Part shown: one piece after another, positions 33,700 to 45,830 of the stretch
How positions within the stretch are numbered: the stretch's first letter is position 1
Layout: each line of letters starts with the position of its first letter
Origin: Siphonodentalium dalli
Lineage: Eukaryota; Mollusca; Scaphopoda; Gadilida; Siphonodentaliidae
Direction of reading: 5' to 3'
Assembly (NCBI GenBank): GCA_032622095.1
Contig: CP136063.1
Coordinates: 23,872,987-23,936,986 of the forward strand
Length of the DNA: 64,000 bases
Notes under the pieces: model-generated
Database searches by the model: none
Seen by the model: the letters and a program-made list of their open reading frames with translations, nothing else
Told to the model about the DNA's origin: nothing
Program-made: the position numbers and the translations under genes

Positions 33700-35740
33700 A
33701 ATCCACAATAACATCAATCAAATCCAGCTAATAGACGTCTACGGTGTAGACGAGCCGTCGTTAATTGCGCATCCGTACTGCAGGCGTAATTAGCACGTCG
33801 GGTGTACAAGCTTTTGTTGCCGGCTATCGAGAATGTTAACGACGGGATTGTAATACTTAAGCATACAAAATCTTGGTGAAAGTACTCGCTTCTCAAAACA
33901 ATCAATGTGTGACTGGGGATTAATTACTGAAGCCAACATCTATTAGTCTGCACAATATGAAATACAATCCGAAATGGTCAACAGCATAATGCAAATATGT
34001 CTCTTAAAAGCTGGTTAAAAAGTGGTAAGATTGATTTTCGTCCTCCTACACCTCCTAGTACCCATTTGAGCCAAATAGACCAACTGAACGATAATGGCAC
34101 CATCCTTGATATTTCTGTGACATACTTATATCAAATTATTGCCTCTTTAACATTCTGATATGTAATAAATATAAGAAATCAATTATTGTATCCTTCATTT
34201 CCATGGTGTGTGAATGCGTGTGAACCTGGAAAATGTGAGAAATGACACTGCCCGCCACGCCATTGTTCAGGCTTATATGCATTCTTACCCATGAAATTGA
34301 AAAAGACAAACCATTCGTGTCCCAAAATGGCAAAGAATAGTGACCACTCGCTCATATACTCTAACACAATCCCCCCACAAACAGCGAGAGATAATACAAC
34401 ATATTTCTTAAATAAACTGCTGTCGAATTTAACAACATAGGCCTACATAACATGGAGGAAACATTCAGGCTACAGAGTTCTATCACCATGCATGTGCACT
34501 CTGATCCGGAAGCGAAACGATGGTTTTGGACGCAAAAGGTACTATCTCGAAACACATTTTTGTCTTTTATTATAAAACTGGCGAGTATCTACTACTGAGA
34601 CTACGGATATAATAATATTTTAGTTAGCTTTAACATGTTAAAACATAACGACAAACACTGAACACGATTCACTTGGTAACCCCCGTCTCAAATTTTCAAC
34701 ATCGATTTCCCAACAAAATGACAAATGGTAGATAGAACCATCTGATTCTCACACGACGACTGTCACTAACACATCGACATGAAGTTGACAAAAATTGATG
34801 CGTTCGATCGGTTGTGGTGTTTTATAATGGACATGCCAGTTCGTCAGACTTGTGTTTGTTTCTTTCTATTTCAAAGCGGAAGCGCAGTTGTTTTCTGATA
34901 TGTAATGGTGTAGCGATATCTCAGACCACACGTGTATACATGTATATGTATTATGTTCTCGGATCTTTTTAGTGTATTGATCGATCATATTGTGTGGGCA
35001 TGGAACTAGGTCTCATGTACCCGTTCACGGTAATAACTATAGCAGAAAAACCATCTTTAGCATATTGTGTTGTCAATGCGACCAGCAGTCTACCAGATGG
35101 TCCACCAAAGCATTATCACAAGACCTCAACGTTAGTTATTAACTGAGTTGTTCCTTCGAAAATTCAAAAGATGGAACCAGTCTGGCTTTCATGCTTTTTT
35201 TTGGTGGTAAAATTAGTTATTAGGGAAATTCTGTTATTAGTCTAGCAGCCAAGTACCAGATTTTGCACTAACCCAAAATTCTCTATTAAAGTTTTTTTTT
35301 TCTCGGCGGATAATTTATTAGAAGTATCTCGGCAAATGTTTTCTGTTTGATGTGCTCTTGTAACCCTTGGGGAAAATTAAATATTCAAGATTGCAACAGC
35401 CTACCCAAAACGACATATGGCCATATGGGTGTGATCATGTTTTATTCAGTAACAGAAGTTGGAAATCACGTTAGAACGTAAGTTTGTGTACATACATGTA
35501 TGTTCACACCAGATCACAAACATGTTAACATCTTACTGTTATAGGATTATACAATCTACACTTTCATGTTACGAAAATGTACACTTTCTAAACATGAATC
35601 AATGGTGAAACCCAATATGATACGTGTCAAGTGTTCGTATGTACATGTAGAACAACAATATGTCAAGTATGTCGAAATGCTTAATCAAATTTCGTTACAA
35701 AGAAGCTTGCAATAGCAACGAAAAGTGCACTGAAAATGTC
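33700..35740. other. no gene seen
   Basis: AT-rich spacer. The phrase GTTATTAGGGAAATTCTGTT at about 35216 matches 33224, another small dispersed repeat. Confidence 0.45.
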
Positions 35741-38440
35741 GATGTGGCGCTCCATCTAGACACCGTTGAGGGGATGAATCCTCTTTTCTTCGCTGCAGGA
35801 CACACGCATTATGCCAGATATGCACTATATTAGCTGCGGTCAATGGAATCACTACCGGGTGATGTTCAGAAGCCATTCGTGAAGGGTGAGCACACTGCAC
35901 AACCGCAGTGGTATTTTAATGGCATTTGGAGTGACATGGCGATTGAGACCACCTTCATGTGGTATGGTCATGGACGCTCAGGTATAATCGCCATCACGCT
36001 GAAACCCGAGTGTTCGTACTTGGGGATACAGTTTGAATGCATACAATTGCCTGATATACGATTTGGATTGTATGCGAGAGAAGGGAGGCGAATGCACTCA
36101 GACATGTCATAAGGTATCCAGTTCAAGAATAAAGGTTGACAGGGCAGATCGAGATTCACTAAAACATAAGCTGGAGCTGTGCCTTGACTCACTTGATCCG
36201 GAGCAGCATCCACAAGGGATCGCTAATGTGGAGCCCGGACAAGTGACTACCCACTCATCTGTCAATGTAGATAAGGCCGTGTAACTTGGGCGAGAACAGA
36301 TGATAAATTTCGAAAAAGGTTGGCCGTCCAGTTTCCATAATACAATCAGCCAGAGCGTGAAAACAATTACATCAGCTAGTAGGCATATAAACATTGGCAA
36401 CGTACAAATATTTGACACATAAGTGATTTATGCGAGGGCAATGGGATTAAAGAATAGTACAATGAGCTTGGATATTGATGACACCCTTTCGTATGAGCTA
36501 TCGCCCTATCCACCTTCAATGTTTGAGTCTAACGGATATAGGAAGGAAGCAAAGTCCAAATCAAACCTGAAGAATGCGCTGCGTGTTGAAATCATAGCTG
36601 ACATACCAAAGGGCGGGGTCATCCATGCCACCTTCCTAGACGGCTGTGCAATGTTATGGACAGTACGATGGCCATCGCTTAAGAAATAAATATACGGTGT
36701 AGAGGTGTGTATGGTCAAGTTGTACCACAAAAAAATCAGTTTTTTGTGGTACAACTTGACCATACACACCGATACACCGTGTATTTATTTCTTTTGTAAT
36801 ACGACTGAAAGTTTATGGTCACAATTCGACTGAATATTCAACGAAATACTGCGCTTTTTCGGTCTCAGGTGAGAAAACATTTCGTGGTGTAATTCGTATT
36901 GGGCGTACTCGATTTATTTGCATGGAGTACTCTAGTAAATTGTTTGGTAAATAATCGTTGTGATTGGCTAAAAAACGATGTGTTTTCAGCGGCGCCCGTG
37001 CCTTTCATTTAAATTGTACAGGAAATACGATTGCTGTCATTTCTGTGTTGAACGTTGTTGGGACAACGTGTATATGATCATCGACTATGGACCACTTTCT
37101 TTACACAAAGCGATCTAAATGATCTAGTTTACTAAACTAATCTTATTCCTCTTCTGTACTGGTGAACAAACGCTTTCATTTTCAACTTGATTCCGAAATA
37201 TCGAATATGATCGAGATTCGAATCGGCGAATGCACAGCCCGGCCCCATGGATTTATTTTGTCATTTAATATACTTATTAAGTAACTTTCTTTGGTCCTAA
37301 CATATATCAATATACCATAACATCATTTGGACCATATTCATTGGCAACCAAACTGGTTTCAAGCGACAAATCGCTAGAAAATTCGCAAGATTGTCAAGAT
37401 GCAAAATTCAAAGGGTTGCGGGTGTACTCCGTTGATGCCCCGTTTGCGCGGAGTTAGAAAAGACGGGAAAAGTCGCGTGCGGCGATCTGAATAAACCGAT
37501 TTTTTTCGTGGTACAATTGGAAAAAGTAGAATTGTACCACAAAACTGGAACGAGATAGCCATGGTAACTCGGGCCACTGGCCAATCAGGACATGGCTTTT
37601 AAGCATAGTTAGGCAGGGTCGTATTACAATTGGGGTTGTGCAATATTTTCTTGATGAATTTCGGCTTATATACTTGCAACACCGACATAGAAAACAGATG
37701 TATACTTGATATTCGATAGGTATAATGAACTCAGCATCAAAGAATCGACGCGATTAGCCCGAGATAATGGGGCTAGCAGAATCTTCACATCAAGCAAAAC
37801 ACGAGGTTATCCCCAAAAAAGTTAGCCTGACAGCACAGCTTATTGACATGATTGTTAATGATCTCCAGGTGCACCAGGGGAATGTTTTGCCAATACAAAT
37901 AAACGACTCGTAGTAACGGGAAAGGATCCCATTCCTGTAGAGATTAATAAGGGCATATGAATCAATAGGCGTGATCTCAGACCGGCACACGAAGTAGGAG
38001 ATACTCTTATTGTTCAGCAGGTTGCGAGAGTAGCCGTCCAAACATCGTTAGTTGTGGCAGATGACACCGGCATATTTGCAATGCTACTCCATTTCCTTTA
38101 TCACGGTGATTTAGCCGGCCATATACTGGTGGTAGCACCGGCAAAGGGACATAACACAATAAACACCAATGAAACGCTCAAAGCTTACACGAATATCGCT
38201 CGTGACATTTTAGCAATGCATGGACTCACAGTATGTGACACTGTCGTGGCTCTACATGACATAGGCAAATGTACTGCCCTTAAGATTCTCAAAGTTGTAA
38301 GTCACAATCTAACATATATTGGTGTGCCATCAGTTTCAATAGACAGAGTTGTAGATGCGGCTAAACAATTTATTTTGGATTGCTATGGACAACCAAATTG
38401 CGAATCAACCACAGATGTTCGACGGAAGTGCCAAAACTGA
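35741..38440 (+). pseudogene. broken copy of a large PIN/FEN-nuclease-like family protein, split by an insertion
   Basis: Collinear plus-strand pieces resemble a multicopy protein family I recall from marine invertebrates and fish, always as unnamed proteins. Part 1 (35741-36112) has FFAAGHTHYARYALY, then a stop, then NGIWSDMAIETTFMWYGHG. Part 2 (36033-36689, another frame) has DSLKHKLELCLDSLDPEQHP, stops at 36282 and 36420, then VIYARAMGLKNSTMSLDIDD and ATFLDGCAMLWTV. About 1 kb of unrelated DNA follows. Part 3 (~37690-38440) has DVYLIFDRYNE, then frame changes, RLVVTGKDPIPVEINKGI plus stop, VVADDTGIFAMLLHF and CDTVVALHDIGKCTALKILK. The last two recall the acidic and helix-three-turn motifs of PIN/XPG-type 5' nucleases. 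It lacks introns, so it may derive from a mobile or retrocopied source. Several lesions make it non-functional. Confidence 0.6.
36681..37645. mobile_element. insertion with giant palindrome and TTGTAATACGAC inverted ends
   Basis: It interrupts the nuclease-like pseudogene. It opens with a palindrome (36681-36735 paired with 36740-36793, 4-nt centre TCAG, about three mismatches). TTGTAATACGAC at about 36795 is mirrored by GTCGTATTACAA at about 37619-37630. A second inverted pair GTGGTACAATT / AATTGTACCAC lies near 37507-37541. No protein is encoded. It is best explained as a non-autonomous DNA element with one end rearranged into the palindrome. Confidence 0.55.
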
Positions 38441-38468
38441 ATGCTCTACCCCAACCGACGATGCTTTA

Positions 38469-38989
38469 AAGATGGATTATCTCTTTAAATAACAAATTTT
38501 AAATAGTTGTGTGGGTATAACATAATAGATATGAACTGAAGACCCCTGTCCGGAAAGCTTCTATCAATTAATATTTATTTTATTTAGAATATTAAATCGG
38601 GACCGTTTATGTGTCTATTTTTAGAACTGACCATTCGGATGATACCATATTGCGATATAGATCACTGGGCTGTTCCTATGGCTACGCACCGAAAGTCAAA
38701 TGTCACAGATTGGTTGTTTGTATTGTTTTGTTCCACAGATATACGCGCTAATGAGTATAATTAACGTTTATTTGTGACAAAATTTACAATAAAACTTCTG
38801 GTCTCTGTTAACAGTAACCAATATTGTTCGTTAGCTGAACAAACACACCTTTTTAGACAAGAAAATATTCGAATAAAATTAATATTAATCGATAGAAGCA
38901 TTTCCGGACAGGAGTCTTCGATTCAAATCTAATATTTTATATCCCGGTAACAATATATAATACATGTTTACAAGGAGATAATCCACCTT
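38469..38989 (+). mobile_element. M1 MITE, full length (521 bp)
   Basis: It starts AAGATGGATTATCTCTTTAA and ends GAGATAATCCACCTT, and is flanked by TA on both sides (TTAA palindromes overlap the ends). The two ~130-bp termini are imperfect inverted repeats sharing GGTATAAAATA, CTGTCCGGAAA and ATTTTATTTCGAATATT. It lies 29 bp after the nuclease-like pseudogene. Confidence 0.85.
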
Positions 38990-40390
38990 TAAACAAACTG
39001 TAAGCATCGATTTCACATCATAAAATTTAATGGAAGAATATTAAACGCTCCCACTTACAAATATATGTATGGAGACATGCGCTTGATGACACACCTGCTT
39101 ATGTAAATCCAACTGATTACGGCTGGTCGAGAGAGAATGTATCACTCGTCCCAACCGTTGTCCCTACTGGGAAACCACTAGCTCCTCAAACTATATATAC
39201 ATGTATACTAAAACTCATTAGATGTTGATGTGCTTCAAATGTCCCTTGCATGACCAAACGTTGGGGCTGTAGGCGTGCGGGTTTAACTTGCACGCACGGC
39301 GTTCTGTTCGTGAGAGGGGGAACAGTCGGTGTATGAACGAGCTGACACATAGACATGACGAGGAAGATACTGATGACATACACTGACTAATCTAGGTACA
39401 TTATTTCTTCAATACACCAATGCTGATTTACATATGCCATTATAATTCTTTTGTTGCTGTCCTAATGACATGTTTTTACAAAATAAAGCGAAAATGTTAT
39501 ATGTTGAAAGCACTGTCTTGATAGTCTTACAACATATATGATTTGAGCAATGAGAGCGGCCATTTTGGCAGCCATCTTGAGTATTCAATTGTCGATTTTG
39601 TCCAGTTTATGTCATTTGTCACAGCATATCATAATACATACATCGTATCGTATTTCTGCTGCCATATATGATGTTATTGATTAGGAATTGCCGCTGACAT
39701 GGTCAAGGTATACAAACTATTTAAGACTTTTGGGCACTCAGCGGCCATCTTGAATAAAAAATAGTTCCCCGGAGGTTACACATCCACAGCAACCGGAATA
39801 TCAATAAAGACACCCCGTGATACATTATCAACAGAGAAAAAAACTTTAACAGGTAATTTTGAGTTAGACCCCAGTTCTGCTGGACTATAAATACATATAT
39901 AGAGGGGATACGTGTATTTGCCAGAATGCAATTTGAAAAATCATTAAAAAAATTCCTGATACATGTACAATGTAGCTGCAAATCGTGGTCGTTGTGCAGG
40001 ATAGACACGATTCCATCATGTCTAACTAGATGTAATTTATTATTGGTGGCAAAAACAAGATAATATGTGACTAAATACAGTTCCGCGACGATATGTAAAA
40101 CTAGATTTATCGTCTGCATAGCACCATCATTATGGCAGCGGAGCGATGAGAGATAACTCTGCCTGGAGTTTGGGTTTGCAGATCCCATTACTTTTCCACA
40201 GACTATGTCATGTAACATTATTCTATTCCGACCTCTGTTGTTTAAAACCACTTTAAATCTGAAACCGAAATATTTTTATTTTGTTTGGCGCGTATGCTAC
40301 GGGAGGTTCTTGTGACACTCAACTTTTCTCGATAAATGAACTTTCACGTGACCGTTTCTGTTAGCTTTAGTCATACACTTTGTTTAAACT
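38990..40390. other. spacer upstream of the 40.4-kb zinc-finger gene
   Basis: No gene is supported. A frame of 176 codons on the minus strand (40251-39721) has no recognisable domain. A GGCCATTTTGGCAGCCATCT motif lies at about 39559. I cannot identify a promoter. Confidence 0.4.
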
Positions 40391-40402
40391 GTGTATGAAT
40401 CA

Positions 40403-41317
40403 ATGGAGCCATCAACAACGGAGACCAGCGACGATAAACACACCGTGGAGACCAGGGAGGATACACGCACAGTGGAGACCAGGGGGGATAAACACACAGT
40501 GGAGACCAGGGAGGATAAACACACAGTGGAGACCAGGGAGGATAAACACACAGTGGAGACCAGCGACGATAACCACACGGTGGAGAATGCTTCGCAAACA
40601 CTCGCGGGTTCGTGTAACCGATTGAACAATACCACGAAGTGCAGGGATGTTCCTTATCAGTGCGATATTTGCTGGAAATCGTTCACGAGATCTTACACTT
40701 TGCTCTTACATAAGAGGATCCACGCAGGGGATCGCCCTTATCAATGTGATGTGTGCGGGAAATCATTTATTCAGATGAGTCACCTGACGAGCCATAAGAG
40801 GATCCACGGAAGGGATCGCCCATATCAATGTGATGTGTGCGAGAAATCATTTACCCAGACGGGTAGCCTGACGAAGCATAAGAGGATCCACACTGGGGAT
40901 CGCCCGTATCAATGTGATGTGTGCGAGAAATCGTTTACTCAGATGAGTGACCTGACGAGGCATAAGAGGTTTCATACCGGGGATCGCCCGTATCAATGTG
41001 ATGTGTGCGAGAAATCGTTTACTCAGATGGCTCACCTGATGACGCATAAAAAGATCCACACTGGGGATCGGCCGTATCAATGTGATGTGTGTGATAAATC
41101 ATTTATTCAGATGATTAACCTGACGAAGCATCAGAGGATCCATACTGGGGATCGCCCGTATCAATGTAATGTGTGCGAGAAATCATTTACTCAGACGGGT
41201 AGCCTGACGTCGCATAAAAAGATCCACACTGAAGATCGCCCGTATCAATGTGATGTGTGCGAGAAATCATTTATTCAGTCGAGTAACCTGGCGAAACATA
41301 AGATGATTCACACATGA
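40403..41317 (+). CDS. C2H2 zinc-finger protein with nonapeptide-repeat N-terminus, 8 fingers
   Basis: The frame opens at 40391 on a GTG; the first ATG is 40403 (MEPSTTETSDDKHTVETRED). Residues ~7-62 are about six copies of a nine-residue acidic repeat (ETREDKHTV), encoded by a 27-bp tandem repeat. Eight C2H2 fingers follow, each CDVCxKSFxQ..xL..H...H with TGDRPY linkers. Helix positions 3 and 6 vary (H/S, S/K, D/R, H/T, N/K, S/S, N/K) on an otherwise constant framework, as expected of diversifying DNA-binding fingers. The stop is a TGA replacing the Gly codon of a linker (HT-stop-D). The same frame then continues with five more fingers, so the ancestral protein had about 13. This is the most plausible functional gene in the window. 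Single-exon structure is assumed. Confidence 0.75.
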   Translation: MEPSTTETSDDKHTVETREDTRTVETRGDKHTVETREDKHTVETREDKHTVETSDDNHTVENASQTLAGSCNRLNNTTKCRDVPYQCDICWKSFTRSYTLLLHKRIHAGDRPYQCDVCGKSFIQMSHLTSHKRIHGRDRPYQCDVCEKSFTQTGSLTKHKRIHTGDRPYQCDVCEKSFTQMSDLTRHKRFHTGDRPYQCDVCEKSFTQMAHLMTHKKIHTGDRPYQCDVCDKSFIQMINLTKHQRIHTGDRPYQCNVCEKSFTQTGSLTSHKKIHTEDRPYQCDVCEKSFIQSSNLAKHKMIHT

Positions 41318-41740
<423 letters not shown>

Positions 41741-41879
41741 CCATGACGAAACACGAAAATTCAGACATTCCTGCGATCCGTGCATGAAACATTTGGTCGT
41801 CAACTTGGGGGCGCATGCATGTAAGGTGGTCCACACAGACGTTCCTCCGTTTTAGCGCGTTGTGTGGAAAATAATTTTA

Positions 41880-42780
41880 CTAAACACAAGATTGTTCACA
41901 CAGGTCATCGATCACATTCGTGTGATGTGTACGGAAAGTCACTAACTCCGTCGGAAACCTGACTGGACACGAGATCATTCTCACTGGAGATCGACCATAT
42001 TCGTGTGATATGTGCGGAAAGTCATTCACTCCATCGATAACCTGACTGAACACGAGACAATTCACACTGGAGATCGACCGTATTCGTGTGATGTGTGCGA
42101 AAGTTATTCAGTCCGTCGAAAACCTGACTTAATTAACCATGGAGAACTGCCATATCGGTTAGAATTACAGTTGTCCAGAGAACGTATTCATGTGGCATGT
42201 GCGGAAAGTCATTAACTCCGTCGGAAACCTGACTGAACAAGAGATAATTCGCACTGGAGATCAACCGTATTTGTGTGATGTGTGCGGAAATCATTAATTC
42301 CGTCGAATACATCACTGAACAAGAGATAATTTCACCCTGGAGATCGACCGTATTCGTGTGATATGTGCGGAAAGTCATTAGTTCTGCGTCGGAAACCTGA
42401 CTGAACAAGAGATAATTCGCACTGGAGATCGACCGTATTTGTGTGATGTGTGCGGAAATCATTAATTCCGTCGGATACATCACTGAACAAGAGATAATTC
42501 ACACTGGAGATCGACCGTATTCATGTGATGTGTGCGGAAAGTCATTAACTCCGTCGGAAACCTGACTGAACAAGAGATAATTCGCACTGGAGATCGACCG
42601 TATTTGTGTGATGTGTGCGGACAGTCATTAACTCCGTCGGATACATCACTGAACACGAGATAATTCACACTGGAGACTGACCGTATTCGTGTGATGTGCG
42701 CGGAAAGTCATTAACTCCGTTGGAAACCTGACTGAACACGAGATAATTAACAATAGAGAACTCCCATATCAAACTGGTGT
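41880..42780 (+). repeat. frame-dead zinc-finger-derived tandem array, ~82-84-bp units
   Basis: About ten finger-sized units are present. Landmarks near the CCGTCG word sit at 41948, 42031, 42113, 42218, 42300, 42387, 42468, 42551, 42633 and 42717. Each contains recognisable finger code (CACACTGGAGATCGACCGTA, TGTGTGCGGAAAGTCATTA), but most share a missing base before AACCTGACTGAAC that kills the frame. Two subtypes, GGAAACCTGACTG and GAATACATCACTG-like, tend to alternate, implying duplication of dimers after coding was lost. Confidence 0.8.
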
Positions 42781-42875
42781 GTGTGAATATGAGGAACAGA
42801 GAGTGTGACCAGGTTAGAATTTACAATTTTCCAGAGAATTGCAGTGGCAGGGAAGAATGACATCCTGACCTTATT

Positions 42876-42986
42876 TGGGCATGTAATGAATGCGGCGGAA
42901 TTTGGGCATGTAATGAATGCGGCGGAATTTGTGCATGTAATGAATGCGGCGGAATTTGGGCATGTAATGAATGCGGCGGAATGTTA
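42876..42986 (+). repeat. 27-bp tandem repeat, four copies
   Basis: Four near-perfect copies of GGGCATGTAATGAATGCGGC + GGAATTT are present. In one frame this reads ACNECGGIW repeatedly, reminiscent of a finger's C-x2-C start. The same 27-bp period occurs in the N-terminal repeat of the gene at 40403, with a different sequence. Confidence 0.85.
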
Positions 42987-44395
42987 CATGATGGTGGTAT
43001 CGAATTTTTCTTGTGATTTTTTCACAGTAGGTTGGGATTTGGATTGCCACATGGTTTTGGATTGTTTTTGGATTAGACACAGTCATGATATAGTTCTTCT
43101 AGCCCCCAAATGATTTCAAATTTTGACAAGATGCTATAGCAGAAACGCTTGCGTGTCTTGACTAGTATTGATTTTTTTATCCACCTTACAGCCCCGTTCT
43201 GAACGTGTTCAATTTCAAAAATATTTGTGGCTGTCTGCATTTAGAAAAAATCCCGTCGCTTTAACATCGATGACCATTTAACGCACGGCCATGCTATATG
43301 ACCTATCAGACTGTTGTATTTTTAACGGTTCGACACCATTTAATTATTATCAAGACCGTAACTAATAAAGGTCAGACCAATGGTATTTTTCACGGGTTAA
43401 CACATCATCGTCCAACTTTGGTGTACTTTCGCCACCAGTTAAACTCAAATACTAATACATTATAACTATGAGCACAAGCATTACACTCATGAGATTAAAA
43501 ACATTTATCATGAAATCTCAAAACAACCAGCTGACACAACCAGTGAAACAACTTTAAAAAAATAATTATTTTATCTAATTATTTATTCCAGACTTTGCAC
43601 TGGACTTTGTGAAATGTGCATTTATCCATGAAATGCACTCGTGTTTACTTTATATATTTTTTTTAAGTTGCTAGTTAAAGTGAAGTTGTAAACACACAAC
43701 ACACCGGAAAATTATATGCTGCCCAGGTTGAGATGGGGTTTTCTAGATAAATGTTTTAAATCTCATGTGAATGTATTGCTTGTGCTGAGAGTTCAGCTCG
43801 TTTTGTTATGCGGTATTTCATAAAATGTATGTCCTATATATTTCCATTGGACGTGTGTCCTTATAAGGGTTTTGACTGGTGGTATTAATATAGTTTCCTA
43901 TAAACGATCCACGCCGATCTTATTGGATTTAATGGAGTCAGATGTAGCAGTGACTTTCTATGCAAAATGTATCAGATATATTCATTTTCATTTTATCATC
44001 GATGTCGTTCACCTGACATTTCTAAATTGAATTCTGAATAACTTTGAAGCTGATTGAAGTTTCAATTATCGTTGTGCAGAGTGACTTACAAAATCTTGAT
44101 CTAATCTGGATTAAGACATGAATGAGTTTAACAAGAAACTTTGATTACATTTTCTGGCACAAAATTACCCAAGTATTTCAGACTAGACACTTATCAAACT
44201 GTTTCTTGCCTGTTTTACAATATGCAGTTTACGTGGTTAGATGGATCATTTCAATATTAACAATAAATAAATGGTTGTGGAATAGCGCATATAAATAAAT
44301 AATATCTCATTATTTCACAAGTGAAAGACAGTCATGTTTTACTAAGAAAAATGCTATTAAGACTGATTGAGATCCATGTGAATGTCTGTTCATTA
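42987..44395. other. no gene seen
   Basis: AT-rich spacer with no supported frame or structure. Confidence 0.45.
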
Positions 44396-44903
44396 AAGGT
44401 GGATTATCTCTTTGTAAACATGTATTATATAGTTACCGGGGTATAAAATATTAGATTTGAATCGAAGACTCCTGTCCGGAAATGCTTCTATCGATTAATA
44501 TTAATTTTATTTCGAATATTTTCTGGTCTAACAAGGTGTGTTTGTTCAGCTAACGAACAATAGTGGTTACTGTTAACAGAGACCAGAAATTATATTGTGC
44601 AATTTTGTCACAAATAAACGTTAATTATACACATTATCGCTTATATCTGTGGAACAAAACAATACAAACAACCAATATGTGACATTTGACATTCGTTGCG
44701 TAGCCGTAGGAACAGCCCAGTGCTCTATATCGCAATACGGTCGGTTCTAAAAATAGTAACAAAAACGGGCCCGATTTAATATTCGAAATAAAATCAATAT
44801 TAATTGATAGAAGCTTTTCCGGACATATGTCTTCAGTTCATATCTATTATTTTATACCCACGCAACTATTTAAAATTTGTTATTTAAAGAGATAATCCAT
44901 CTT
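44396..44903 (-). mobile_element. M1 MITE, full length (508 bp)
   Basis: Both termini are intact (AAGGTGGATTATC … GATAATCCATCTT) with TTAA on each side. A 14-bp deletion relative to the copy at 418-825 removes CATCCAAATGG-region bases and breaks the 86-codon frame seen there. This argues that the frame is not maintained. Confidence 0.85.
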
Positions 44904-45013
44904 TAAGACAGGTTGAAACAAATCTAAAACATTTTTGAAGCAATAACACAAATAAAACAAACAATATTCTATTATCAATGTTCTATTCTACTAATATATG
45001 TAATAAATATAAC

Positions 45014-45126
45014 CAAGGTCCCAGTTAGCCAAAGGTCCCAGTTAGCCAAGGTCCCAGTTGGTCATGATCCCAGTTAGCGAAGGTCCCAGTTAGCCCAAGG
45101 TCCCAGTTAGCCAAGGTCCCAGTTAT
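45014..45126 (+). repeat. ~16-bp minisatellite GGTCCCAGTTAGCCAA
   Basis: Seven direct copies with small variations (GTTGGTCAT, GTTAGCGAA, GTTAGCCCAA). It abuts the dispersed repeat that starts near 45130. Confidence 0.9.
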
Positions 45127-45129
45127 AGT

Positions 45130-45830
45130 GCGGTCGTCGGAGGGTTAGACCCAGAAGAAATTGGTAAAGAAGCGGTTTTGGTGTCATTCGACGCGGGAGA
45201 ATATCGTGTATAACATATCCAAAATCCGCTAAAATCCGCTTTGGGCAAAATTCAGGATCCAAGATGGCGTCCAACATGGCTGCCGTTACATGGCTGCCGT
45301 TAGTCAAAAGATACTCTGACTGAGATTAATTCGATAATAGTGAGAACAAATGTTGTCATATGTATACAAATGTATACATTTTTGCAAAGGTAAAATATTG
45401 TTCCACCTGTTTATGGCAAAAATGGAACCCCTCGTCCCAGATGGCCGCCAAAATGGCGGCCTAAACTCGAACATTTGAAGTTTTTGCCTAATATCTTAAA
45501 GATCAATTCCTGTTGTTTGATAATGGTTCAGACTGGCGACTTTGATTAGGCTTATTCATGTTAATTCAGCATTGGAGCAATGAAAGATACCATAAATGGG
45601 GTCCCAGACTCATCTACAACCTCAAAAATTTGATTTTACAGAACGCGGTATAAAATTCCACAAAACTTGCCATTGTGATTACAGTCATATATCAACAATA
45701 AATGGACAGAACTGTACAATGTAAGTTGGGCATACCAATATCTATAAATACTCCAATTCAATGAAACCCAAATTGGCGCTTTGTCTCAAAATGGCGGTCA
45801 AAATATGGAAAATGGCGGATATTGATCACA
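45130..45830 (+). repeat. dispersed repeat, one arm of an inverted pair
   Basis: From CCAGAAGAAATTGGTAAAGA through ATCCAAGATGGCGTCCAACA to the AATGGCGGTCAAAATATGG region. The same segment is inverted at about 48712-49390. It belongs to a dispersed family rich in GCCATTTTGGC/CCAAGATGG words. Confidence 0.75.

Noticed and set aside
39721..40251. 176-codon minus-strand ORF
   Set aside because: AT-rich composition, no recognised domain, and no duplicate to test conservation.
40371..40635. minus-strand and alternative-frame repetitive ORFs at the 27-bp repeat
   Set aside because: Because 27 is a multiple of three, all frames of the tandem repeat stay open. Only the frame leading into the fingers is credible.
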